NCBI RefSeq assembly: GCF_015207245.1
Contig: NZ_JADEXF010000063.1
Span: forward strand, 1 to 9,440
DNA: 9,440 nt
DNA from: Nostoc cf. edaphicum LEGE 07299
Lineage (GTDB): Bacteria; Cyanobacteriota; Cyanobacteriia; Cyanobacteriales; Nostocaceae
Reading direction: 5' to 3'
Of the stretch, positions 1 through 6,388 are shown piece after piece. Each line of letters begins with the position of its first letter. The stretch's first letter is position 1. A program made the translations under genes and the position numbers. The notes beneath the pieces were generated by a model. It was not told the DNA's origin. It was given only the letters and a program-made list of their open reading frames with translations, and ran no database searches.

Positions 1-10
1 ATTGGAAATC

Positions 11-122
11 GCGGCTACACAAACGAAGTCCGCCTACGCGGACTCTCTGAAACCCGCGCAGGCGGGTTTAGTTTGTATAGCCCCAGACTTCTAGTCTGAG
101 GGCGATCCGCCAAAAGTGGATG
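11..122. repeat. Dispersed compound hairpin repeat (three-way-junction-like)
   Basis: Seen directly: an outer stem pairs GGCTACACAAAC (13-24) with GTTTGTATAGCC (71-82), 11 of 12 positions complementary. It encloses two perfect hairpins: AGTCCGC/GCGGACT (27-33 and 38-44, loop of 4) and AAACCCGC/GCGGGTTT (50-57 and 62-69, loop of 4). A third hairpin follows at 84-98 (CAGACT/AGTCTG, loop TCT), and a weaker one at 105-121. The sequence resembles a repeat found many times between genes in Nostoc-type genomes; this is recalled, not searched. It lies downstream of the lipoprotein gene and could also affect RNA ends there, but has no clear U-run. Confidence 0.75.
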
Positions 123-158
123 CTCCCGATTTAGATAATTTTAAAAAGCATATTGTAA

Positions 159-665
159 TTATTGCTTTTGAATTTCTATCTTGCTAATCAACCATTCTTT
201 GATTGTTTTCCCGCAAGGCTCAGAACTTTGGCAATCATTGACGTTCTCTAGAGAATAAGACATTTTTACTTTTTTGTTGACGTATTTCTCTGGTTCGCAA
301 ACATCAAAGGTTGCACCGACACTTTCATGTACTTTACCATTTTCATCGACAACAGTAACGTAGCATTTTAAGTCTCCGTTTTGCATATCTTTGATAGTAC
401 CAGAACTTGGATTATCGTTTTTAAGTTCCTTAGATTGATTGTTTTTAGGAGATTTTTTTTCAGTTGATGCTGACTTAAGAGTTTTTTTGTTATTATCTAC
501 TTTTATTTGTTTTACAGAAATAGATTCAGAATTAGCTTGGGTAGCTATTGCAGTATTTACTGGATTAACTTTCTTCTCTTGAGAAGCACTATTGCCAGAG
601 TTACTACAACTCACAATCAACATAGAGCAAAAAAGCAATGTAGTAGTGAAGATTGATTTTTTCAT
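159..665 (-). CDS. Small putative lipoprotein, function unknown
   Basis: Encodes 168 residues. The N-terminus is a lipoprotein signal peptide: two lysines, a hydrophobic stretch (residues 5-18) and a lipobox ending I17-V18-S19-C20, so the mature protein should be lipid-anchored at Cys20 on the periplasmic side of a membrane. Residues 21-95 are a low-complexity Ser/Asn/Lys-rich linker with no evident fold. The C-terminal part (about 97-168) looks like a small folded domain with four cysteines (C101, C123, C145, C151) that could form two disulfides. The start is supported by AGGAA (complement of 676-680), 10 bases upstream of the ATG. It is monocistronic, and its 3' end faces the hairpin repeat at 11-122. 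The codons are A/T-rich compared with truB next door. I do not recognise a family for the C-terminal domain, and function is unknown. Confidence 0.8.
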   Translation of the reverse strand: MKKSIFTTTLLFCSMLIVSCSNSGNSASQEKKVNPVNTAIATQANSESISVKQIKVDNNKKTLKSASTEKKSPKNNQSKELKNDNPSSGTIKDMQNGDLKCYVTVVDENGKVHESVGATFDVCEPEKYVNKKVKMSYSLENVNDCQSSEPCGKTIKEWLISKIEIQKQ

Positions 666-919
666 TTGATTTATGTTCCTAAAATATATTGATAGTTGTT
701 TGGCTAAAAGCGCTAGAGGAAAAATCTTTAATTGGCAATAAAAACTTTCATGAAGTTTTCTATGATATTTCTTGATTATTACAGTTTTATGTCTTGGAAG
801 TTATAAATGACATCGTGATATTTGCGGAAAATACTCGGCGTTATCTGCACTTTTTGGACATTATTCGGTAAAGTGCTTAGAGAATGTCTTGATACTTATA
901 AAATAATGCTTAATTGAAG

Positions 920-1026
920 AAGAATTCAAAATTCATAATTCAGAATCAAGACGCTCTCTACGACTCGCTATCCGCTTTTTCAGTCAGAATTCATTCTGAT
1001 TCCTGAATTCTGACTCCTGAATTCTG
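920..1026. repeat. Inverted-arm dispersed repeat, copy 1 (left of truB)
   Basis: The left arm (920-943, built of AGAATTCA/ATTCATAATTCAG words) and the right arm (993-1026, ATTCTGATTCCTGAATTCTG and onward) are imperfect inverted repeats. Between them is a core containing AGAATCAAGA (942-951), CTCTACGA (956-963) and CGCTATCC (966-973). The same core words and arms recur at 2001-2215 on the other side of truB, so both are members of one family. It has no coding capacity. The pattern is MITE-like, but no target-site duplication was established. Confidence 0.65.
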
Positions 1027-1028
1027 TT

Positions 1029-1056
1029 TTGACAAACTTTAATTGCTAAATATTAA
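1029..1056 (+). promoter_or_regulatory. Putative truB promoter
   Basis: A perfect -35 consensus TTGACA (1029-1034) is followed after 16 bases by TATTAA (1051-1056), 4 of 6 matches to the -10 consensus. The start of transcription would then be near 1063, about 50 bases before the truB GTG. The -35 box sits only three bases beyond the end of the dispersed repeat. This is inferred from spacing and consensus only. Confidence 0.4.
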
Positions 1057-1071
1057 TGCTTTGAGCATTAA
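1053..1071 (+). promoter_or_regulatory. Perfect 8-bp hairpin at the predicted truB 5' end
   Basis: TTAATGCT (1053-1060), loop TTG, AGCATTAA (1064-1071) is a perfect inverted repeat. It overlaps the predicted -10 box and start of transcription, so it could be an operator (dyad) or a 5'-end RNA hairpin. No regulator is identifiable. Confidence 0.35.
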
Positions 1072-1113
1072 ATAAGTATTTAATAGAGTTTAGAAGCTGT
1101 TAGTATTGATTTT

Positions 1114-1998
1114 GTGTTATTTCAAGGTTTTCTCAACTTAAACAAACCATTTGACTGGACTTCCCACGACTGCGTAGCGCGGGTGCGAAAATTGTTGCGC
1201 CTCAAGCGTGTAGGACACGCGGGAACCTTAGATCCAGCAGCAACAGGGGTCTTACCGATCGCACTTGGTAAAGCCACAAGATTATTGCAATATCTGCCAG
1301 AAAACAAAGCTTACAAGGCTACGATTCGTCTGGGTGTGCGGACTACAACCGATGATTTAGAAGGTGAAATCATTAGTTCTCAAACTTGTGCTGGATTGAG
1401 TTTAGCAGAGGTGAAAACTGCACTGGCACAATTTGAAGGCAAGATTGAGCAAATCCCACCGAATTATAGTGCAATTCAAGTGGATGGAAAACGTCTCTAC
1501 GACTTAGCACGCCAAGGGAAAATGGTGGAAGTTCCAGTGCGAACAGTGGAAATTTTTCAGATAGATATTTTGGATTGGAGAGAAGGAGATTTTCCCGAAT
1601 TGGATGTGGCGATCGCCTGTGGATCTGGTACATATATTAGAGCGATCGCTCGTGACTTAGGTGAAATCTTAGAAACTGGCGGCACTCTTGCGGCTTTGCT
1701 CCGCACCCAAAGCAGTGGTTTCGATTTAACAGATAGTCTCACTTTCACCGACTTAGAAGCTAAATTGCAAGGTGGGACATTTCAACCTCTTGCCCCTGAT
1801 GCCGCCTTACAACATTTGTTATCTGTGACTTTACCAGCAACATCTGCTCAAAAATGGTGTCAAGGTCAACGAGTTTCTCTAAATTCTGAAGTTACTGGGA
1901 TAGTAAGAGTTTATCAAGAAGAGACTCGCTTTTTAGGTGTTGGACAATTACAAGATGAAGTGTTAATTCCGCAAATGGTTTTTGAACCGATTTCTTGA
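1114..1998 (+). CDS. truB: tRNA pseudouridine(55) synthase TruB
   Basis: Converts uridine 55 in the T-loop of elongator tRNAs to pseudouridine in the cytoplasm. The 294-residue product has the family hallmarks: the N-terminal [13 protein letters not shown] segment; [16 protein letters not shown] with the catalytic aspartate at D40; [15 protein letters not shown] (67-81) ; [19 protein letters not shown] (115-133), the RNA-binding and active-site tyrosine region; and [15 protein letters not shown] (about 170-184). A C-terminal extension of about 80 residues corresponds to the small C-terminal domain. Length is normal for the family. The start is GTG at 1114; no in-frame ATG lies close by, and homologues begin just before the QGFLNLNK motif, so the choice is reasonable although no strong ribosome binding site is visible. 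It appears monocistronic. It lies between two copies of an inverted-arm repeat and is convergent with the next gene. Confidence 0.97.
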   Translation: MLFQGFLNLNKPFDWTSHDCVARVRKLLRLKRVGHAGTLDPAATGVLPIALGKATRLLQYLPENKAYKATIRLGVRTTTDDLEGEIISSQTCAGLSLAEVKTALAQFEGKIEQIPPNYSAIQVDGKRLYDLARQGKMVEVPVRTVEIFQIDILDWREGDFPELDVAIACGSGTYIRAIARDLGEILETGGTLAALLRTQSSGFDLTDSLTFTDLEAKLQGGTFQPLAPDAALQHLLSVTLPATSAQKWCQGQRVSLNSEVTGIVRVYQEETRFLGVGQLQDEVLIPQMVFEPIS

Positions 1999-2000
1999 AG

Positions 2001-2215
2001 GAGAATTCAGAAGTCAGAATTCAGAAGTCAGAATTTAGGAGTGGAGCCGGAGACGTTTCCGTTGCTCCGGTAAGAATCAAGATATTCTCTACGAGACGCT
2101 GCGTGTAGCTAGCTCGCTTCGTTCGCTGTGAGGGTACGCGGACTCGCCACCGCTGCGCTATCCAACAATCGCACACAATTTAATTCTGAATTCTGGCTCC
2201 TGACTCCTGAATTCT
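2001..2215. repeat. Inverted-arm dispersed repeat, copy 2 (right of truB)
   Basis: The left arm (2001-2036, GAATTCAGAAGTCAG words, twice) and the right arm (2182-2215, AATTCTGAATTCTGGCTCCT and onward) are inverted repeats of about 33 bp with few mismatches. The interior contains a hairpin CCGGAG/CTCCGG (2047-2052 and 2065-2070), AGAATCAAGA (2073-2082), CTCTACGA, a GAGACGCTGCG stretch and CGCTATCC (2156-2163). The core words match copy 1 at 920-1026. It fills nearly the whole gap between the convergent truB and the 2222-3001 gene, so its large stem could act as a transcription end for both. That role is inferred. Confidence 0.7.
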
Positions 2216-2221
2216 TTCTTG

Positions 2222-3001
2222 TTAAACCAAATAACTCGTATTAGGTACGATCGCAAAGAAGGCATACTCGTACCAAGCAGTCCAGATGAAACTGCGAATC
2301 CATCGCTGACGCTTGTCGGGACTCAATTCATATTCAAACGCCCCACGAGATACATCAATGGAAGATAGATGAGAGTTGCAACCGCAGCCATGCTGATAAG
2401 TAAAACCATATTTAGAAGCAATACTTTGCACCTTCATTTGGATAGCAAATACCTTACCTGCATGGAGTATGGCATCCCAAGCACGTTTATGCTCAATATC
2501 GCGTTGGTCAAATCGTAAGGCACGTTCTTCAAAAACATGATCGCGGTAAATTGGTGCTAAATGCACGTGATAAAAGCTAGCAGGTAGTTCATAACCAAAT
2601 TCATTGAACAAATCTATGCCAATACGAGCCACTTTTATTTCATCAGCGTAATCGATTCCTTTGGACTCCACATCACGGAGAATTTCTGCAAAGTTCGGAT
2701 AGCTGTGTTTGAGAAAGTCTTGTCCAAAAAACTCTAAGGTTTCCCATGCCAGTTGTGCAAATAGCTGAGAAAATGAAGGTATTAGGTGAGCTAGTTGGGG
2801 GCGATCGCTAAATAAATCAACATCACCACGTTTTAATTTATACAAAAATAACTGCGCCATCTCAACATAGCTTTGGGGTTGGGAAAGTCCGACACTCGTG
2901 GTTCCTCTAGCAATGTCTTGCCATATAGAAGGTAGTTGAGAAACATGAACCGCATTTTCTCCAGCAATGACTGCAACAGGAGGACATTCGAGAAGTTGCA
3001 T
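2222..3001 (-). CDS. Conserved-looking hypothetical protein with HGCGCNSH motif
   Basis: The product is 259 residues from the ATG at 3001. An alternative TTG at 3007 lies too close to the ribosome binding site; AAGGAG (complement of 3009-3014) is 7 bases from the ATG, which decides the start. The protein is soluble, with no signal peptide or membrane segment. It is rich in aromatic residues and mostly helical in appearance. Notable local motifs are FYHVHLAP (H145, H147), RDIEHKRAWD (about 167-176), HGCGCNSH (204-211; two Cys and two His that could bind a metal) and the aromatic SFIWTAWYEYAFF tail. I do not recognise a family, and no catalytic signature is clear. A metal-binding role is only a guess from the Cys/His cluster. 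It is a single gene, convergent with truB and downstream of cheR on the same strand after a 201-bp gap, so probably separately transcribed. Confidence 0.85.
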   Translation of the reverse strand: MQLLECPPVAVIAGENAVHVSQLPSIWQDIARGTTSVGLSQPQSYVEMAQLFLYKLKRGDVDLFSDRPQLAHLIPSFSQLFAQLAWETLEFFGQDFLKHSYPNFAEILRDVESKGIDYADEIKVARIGIDLFNEFGYELPASFYHVHLAPIYRDHVFEERALRFDQRDIEHKRAWDAILHAGKVFAIQMKVQSIASKYGFTYQHGCGCNSHLSSIDVSRGAFEYELSPDKRQRWIRSFIWTAWYEYAFFAIVPNTSYLV

Positions 3002-3081
3002 CGACAATCTCCTTTAATACTTTAATGTGTAATTTACCTTAAACGCTCGCTAAATCTATCTTCTCAACACAATAAAAAATG

Positions 3082-3103
3082 TTTGACAGACTGTCTTTTG
3101 ACA
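3082..3103. promoter_or_regulatory. Palindrome plus direct repeat upstream of the 2222-3001 gene
   Basis: GACAG-A-CTGTC (3085-3095) is a perfect palindrome around one base. It is embedded in two direct copies of TTTGACA (3082-3088 and 3097-3103), 15 bp apart, 81-102 bp upstream of the ATG at 3001. This looks like an operator, but no regulator or promoter could be fixed to it. Confidence 0.25.
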
Positions 3104-3202
3104 ACGAGCGCGATTTTATTCATAATTTTCGGAGTATTGGCTATTAGTTATTTTCGGATAATTCATAATTCATAATTTAATTACCCATTCCAAGCATTCT
3201 TT

Positions 3203-4054
3203 TCACCCACCTGCTATTTTTCTATATATTTTCTCACCCTTGACTAACTCTTCATAGTAAGGCTCGTAAGAGGTGAATCTGATAGATTCTTGTCTTCCTA
3301 AACCCAAGATGCCAAAAGTACAAAGGCTATTATAAAACAGTTCGTGTACCCGTTTTTGAAGTGCCTGATTAAAATATATCAGGACATTACGACAAAGAAT
3401 CACATTAAACTCATTAAAAGAACTATCAGTGGCTAAATTGTGCTGGGCAAAAACAACGTTGTCTCTTAGGGATGAGCGAAAAATAGCATTGTCATAAGCT
3501 GCTGTATAATATTCTGAAAAAGACTTCTTGCCACCTGCTTTTAGATAAAGCTGAGTATATTCCTGCATCATTTTCAGCGAGAAAATCCCACTTTTGGCAT
3601 TTTGTAATACCTTCTCATTTGTATCAGTGGCATATATGCGGCAACGGTGATAAAGTCCTTCTTCTTGCAGTAAAATTGCCATTGAATAAACTTCTTCACC
3701 AGTTGAACATCCAGCGTGCCAGATGCGAATAAACGGATAGGTTTGTAAGAAGGGAATAACCTGATTTCTGAAGGTGTTATAAAAGCTGGGATCGCGAAAC
3801 ATGGATGTTACATTCACCGTCAGAGCCAGCAAAAATCTTTCTAAATAGGGGCGGTTGTGGAGTAAGCGCTCTTGCAATGCAGAAACATTTGCTAACCCTT
3901 CTAATTGCATAAATCCCTGAATACGGCGCTTGAGTGAGGAAAGAGCATAATTGCGAAAATCATAACCATAGTATTGATACACACCTTCCAAAAGTAGGCG
4001 TATTTCTATGTCCTCCAATATTGGTTTGGGTAGAGGCATAATAATATTCATCAT
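3203..4054 (-). CDS. CheR-type protein-glutamate O-methyltransferase
   Basis: A SAM-dependent methyltransferase of the CheR family, 283 residues, which in chemotaxis methylates receptor glutamates. The N-terminal helical CheR_N region (about 15-75, with R43-R44) leads into NVTSMFRDP (81-89), then the SAM-binding motif WHAGCSTGEEVYSMAI (112-127), the acidic IYATDTNE motif (140-147) and FNVILCRNVLIYF (216-228), all typical. Length fits a minimal CheR without TPR or other fusions. The start is uncertain: ATG-ATG at 4054/4051 or an ATG at residue 6 (4039). None has a clear Shine-Dalgarno, and the first two lie inside a heptamer repeat. It lies 23 bp behind a tail-anchored membrane protein gene on the same strand, likely co-transcribed. 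No cheB, receptor or kinase gene is present in the window, so the substrate is unknown; it may serve phototaxis, pili or another signalling array. Confidence 0.93.
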   Translation of the reverse strand: MMNIIMPLPKPILEDIEIRLLLEGVYQYYGYDFRNYALSSLKRRIQGFMQLEGLANVSALQERLLHNRPYLERFLLALTVNVTSMFRDPSFYNTFRNQVIPFLQTYPFIRIWHAGCSTGEEVYSMAILLQEEGLYHRCRIYATDTNEKVLQNAKSGIFSLKMMQEYTQLYLKAGGKKSFSEYYTAAYDNAIFRSSLRDNVVFAQHNLATDSSFNEFNVILCRNVLIYFNQALQKRVHELFYNSLCTFGILGLGRQESIRFTSYEPYYEELVKGEKIYRKIAGG

Positions 4055-4072
4055 TCATCATTCATCATTCAT
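4047..4072 (-). repeat. Heptanucleotide tandem repeat at the cheR start
   Basis: TTCATCA is repeated three times in full (4047-4067) plus TTCAT (4068-4072), read on the + strand. On the coding (-) strand this gives ATGAATGATGAATG-type sequence with seven ATG triplets in a row in different frames. The first two in-frame cheR codons are part of it. Heptamer tandem repeats (STRR-like) are known from heterocystous cyanobacteria; membership of a named class is not claimed. Confidence 0.6.
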
Positions 4073-4077
4073 AGATT

Positions 4078-4614
4078 TCAGTTTAACCAAGTGGCTTTTA
4101 CTACTAAAATAGCGATCGCAATTATTGAAATTCCAGCTAACCATCTAACCTGATAGCGCAGATTTTTAATCTCTTGGCTCAGACTTTCTCTTTGTGGTAT
4201 GGAATATGGTTCCAGTTGTACAACTTCAATAGCTACTGGTTCAGTTGTCTTTTGGGGATTTTCAAACGAGACTTGGGTGTGCAGCCAATTAGTAATTAGT
4301 TGGGGACAGTTCTTTTTAAACCAATTTAAAGCTAAGGTTTTAAAAACTGGTTTCGACATTCTGGCAATTAATTTCATCACCCTGTTTAAGGGTTTCAGGC
4401 GAAGCTTTTGATTGATCAGATTGACTGAACCAACATCATAAAGACAATCCAGAATTAGTTTTACAGTGGCTTCTTCACTGTTAATCAAGTTTTGCAGTAG
4501 AATCAGAACATCATGCATACGTTCTGCTTCCATATACTTTTCTGCCAAGTTTTCTGGAGGACTTACAGAAGGATTTACAGTTGGATTTAGGGTGTTTTTT
4601 CTTACTATCGTCAT
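4078..4614 (-). CDS. C-tail-anchored membrane protein, function unknown
   Basis: A 178-residue product when started at the ATG at 4614; a GTG at 4650 would add 12 residues of unusual Cys/Tyr-rich sequence and is less likely. Neither has a good ribosome binding site. The sequence opens with a polar Pro/Asn/Ser-rich segment (about 5-22). It continues with helical, Leu-rich, basic sequence (about 23-105, including LILLQNLINSEEATVKLIL and the LKPLNRVMKLIARMSKPVF stretch), a polar linker, then a short helix SLSQEIKNLRYQVRW. It ends in one hydrophobic helix (158-178, WLAGISIIAIAILVVKATWL), giving a C-terminal anchor with the bulk presumably in the cytoplasm. I do not recognise the family. It precedes cheR by 23 bp on the same strand, so a functional link to that methyltransferase is possible but unproven. 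Confidence 0.8.
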   Translation of the reverse strand: MTIVRKNTLNPTVNPSVSPPENLAEKYMEAERMHDVLILLQNLINSEEATVKLILDCLYDVGSVNLINQKLRLKPLNRVMKLIARMSKPVFKTLALNWFKKNCPQLITNWLHTQVSFENPQKTTEPVAIEVVQLEPYSIPQRESLSQEIKNLRYQVRWLAGISIIAIAILVVKATWLN

Positions 4615-4672
4615 ATTGGTAACATAGCAGCCATAATAATTACAGTACACCTATCTACCGAGAGAAAGATTT

Positions 4673-4701
4673 TTTATCTAGAGAGAGAACCTAAAAGCCA
4701 A
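4673..4701 (-). promoter_or_regulatory. Putative promoter of the tail-anchored protein/cheR unit
   Basis: On the minus strand TTGGCT (complement of 4696-4701) and GATAAA (complement of 4673-4678) are separated by 17 bases, which would start RNA near 4665, about 50 bases before the ATG at 4614. Each box matches the consensus in only 4 of 6 positions. Inferred from pattern only. Confidence 0.25.
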
Positions 4702-4795
4702 AATTTATTCGTGAGAGACATGACTAAATCGTGTCTATAAAAAAGCTATTTGTCTAAATTCTTATAAATTTTTTATCTACTTATGGATAAAATTT

Positions 4796-5362
4796 TTATT
4801 TAGATGCTAACACCTCAATTTGCGAAATTACCCGTTCTAATTCCTCAATGATTACAGTTGTTTCAGCCTTTTTAAAGGCATCTACAAGCGCCCGATAATA
4901 CCAAAGAGTACCTTCTTTACGTCCATGAAAACGTTCCCAAAGTGATTCGCCCAAAATCCGATAATCTTTGAGAATAGATTGGGCGTTGTAAAGTTTATCC
5001 GCTGATGACACAAGCAAAACTGATGGGGAAGCAGTAGGAATATGAGCAATGTATGCCTCCTTTCGCTCTCGCCAAGGGGGTTTTGGAGTTGTATCAGCGT
5101 CAGTACAACCATCTACAATTGCCGTTACATTGTCACCAAAGCGACGGCGAATTTCTTCTCGTGTTGCAGCGCCACCTTGATCTTCGATCGCATCGTGTAA
5201 GAGGGCTGCGATCGCTTCATCTTCATTTGCCCCGTATTCTAAAGCAATACTGGCGACACCTAATAAATGGGCAACGTAGGGGACACCTGAACCTTTACGA
5301 ACTTGGTTAGCGTGTAGTTGGGTGGCGTAGGTAAGGGCTGCGGTAAAACGTTCTGAGAGCAT
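4796..5362 (-). CDS. Stand-alone HD-domain hydrolase, MESH1/SpoT hydrolase-like
   Basis: A 188-residue, single-domain metal-dependent phosphohydrolase. It carries the HD-family ligands in the arrangement of the (p)ppGpp hydrolase domain: H32 in YVAHLLGV, H56-D57 in LLHDAIED (E60, D61), and D122 with N126 in SADKLYNA. The early HANQVRKGSGVPY segment is also typical of Rel/SpoT/MESH1. No synthetase, TGS or ACT domain is present, and the length is that of a small alarmone hydrolase. By family, the expected reaction is removal of the 3'-pyrophosphate from ppGpp with Mn2+; other nucleotide substrates are possible. The ATG at 5362 is the natural start, with only a weak GGA upstream. It appears monocistronic, divergent from the DUF2993 gene across 252 bp that show only A/T-rich sequence and no further gene. 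Confidence 0.9.
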   Translation of the reverse strand: MLSERFTAALTYATQLHANQVRKGSGVPYVAHLLGVASIALEYGANEDEAIAALLHDAIEDQGGAATREEIRRRFGDNVTAIVDGCTDADTTPKPPWRERKEAYIAHIPTASPSVLLVSSADKLYNAQSILKDYRILGESLWERFHGRKEGTLWYYRALVDAFKKAETTVIIEELERVISQIEVLASK

Positions 5363-5614
5363 TGTATAAAAAAGTTCCAGCAGTCAGAAGAACTCAACTA
5401 ATACAGGGTTTATGTCAATTTTATAACAAATCGCTCCAAGTGTAGAGGTAATAAAGGATGAAAAGGGTACACAGGGAAAATTGAAATTTGAAATTAGATA
5501 GACAACATTTAAATCTAAATCTATATTCCATCGCCAGATAGATAAAACTCTGCTGTTAGTTTATTAAATTTACTCAAGGATGTGCTTTAAAAAAAATAGG
5601 AGTTAATTTACATA

Positions 5615-6355
5615 ATGCCAGACAATCCTGGATTAGGAGAGCAAGCGCTCAATAAAGCGGCAGAAATAGGATTATCTAGTCAATTAGATGAAGTCAAAAA
5701 TTTAGATGTAGACATCAAAACAGACCCGCTGAAATTGGTTCAGGGAAAGGTGGATAAAGTCACGATTGAAGGTGAAGGTTTAGTTATGCAGAAAGACCTC
5801 CGTATGGAGGAATTAAAAATGCAAATGACTAGTGTTGCCATTAATCCTCTAAGTGTGGCTTTTGGCAAAATTGAACTAACCAAACCGACTGAAGCTCGTA
5901 CACAGGTTGTGTTAACCGAAGCTGATATCAACCGTGCTTTCAACTCCGAATATGTGCGATCGCAACTGCAAAGTCAAAAAATACATATTAACGGACAACT
6001 GAGGACTATTGAACCTCAAAATGTAGATTTCCGATTACCGGGCGATCAGAAAGTAGCACTAAATGCCAGCATCAAATTAGTAGAAACTGGTGAAAATCAG
6101 CAAGCTGCTTTTTCCGCAGTCCCCAAAATTAGCAGCAATGGAAAAAGTGTTGCTTTAGAAAATGTCGAGTATAGCGAAAGTGAGGAAATATCGCCAGATT
6201 TGACAAAAGCTTTGATAGATCAAACTAGCGAAATTTTGAATCTAAGTAACTTTGATTTAGAAGGTATGAGTCTACAAGTCAACCAACTAAAAGTAGAAGT
6301 AGGCAAACTAATCCTACAGGCTGAAGCTTATGTTGAAAAAATTCCTTCAGCTTAA
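5615..6355 (+). CDS. DUF2993 / LmeA-family lipid-binding-like protein
   Basis: A 246-residue protein recognised as DUF2993 (LmeA family). The signs are the repeated amphipathic beta pattern (VDIKTDPLKLVQGKVDKVTI, then GEGLVMQKDLRMEELKMQM), the SVAINPLSVAFGKIELTKP stretch, and LTEADINRAFNSEYV in the middle. The actinobacterial member LmeA binds phospholipid during lipomannan assembly; the role in cyanobacteria is not established. There is no signal peptide or membrane helix, so it is probably cytoplasmic or peripheral to a membrane. The ribosome binding site AGGAG lies 12 bases before the ATG, slightly long but plausible. A DUF2231 membrane protein gene follows 33 bp downstream on the same strand, suggesting co-transcription. 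Acidic residues cluster in the C-terminal part (SESEEISPD). Confidence 0.85.
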   Translation: MPDNPGLGEQALNKAAEIGLSSQLDEVKNLDVDIKTDPLKLVQGKVDKVTIEGEGLVMQKDLRMEELKMQMTSVAINPLSVAFGKIELTKPTEARTQVVLTEADINRAFNSEYVRSQLQSQKIHINGQLRTIEPQNVDFRLPGDQKVALNASIKLVETGENQQAAFSAVPKISSNGKSVALENVEYSESEEISPDLTKALIDQTSEILNLSNFDLEGMSLQVNQLKVEVGKLILQAEAYVEKIPSA

Positions 6356-6388
6356 AAGTGTAACGTTCATAAATTCAGGATACTAATA

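Larger units (their letters stand above)
666..1113. other. Gene-free spacer between lipoprotein gene and truB
   Basis: This 448-bp divergent spacer must carry the promoter of the lipoprotein gene (leftward) and of truB (rightward). 666-915 is A/T-rich with stop codons in all frames and no recognisable gene; I could not pick a convincing leftward promoter. 920-1026 is an inverted-arm dispersed repeat, and 1029-1071 holds a putative truB promoter and a hairpin, listed separately. Confidence 0.7.

Noticed and set aside
1122..1748. Three reverse-strand frames inside truB
   Set aside because: Antisense shadows of a well-conserved enzyme gene; no start signals.
4716..4736. Hairpin AGACATGA/TCGTGTCT as a terminator for the HD hydrolase gene
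   Set aside because: On the minus strand it is not followed by a U-run and has a mismatch, so it is not called as a terminator.
4882..5310. Alternative frames on both strands inside the HD hydrolase gene
   Set aside because: Shadows of a gene with intact HD-family catalytic residues.
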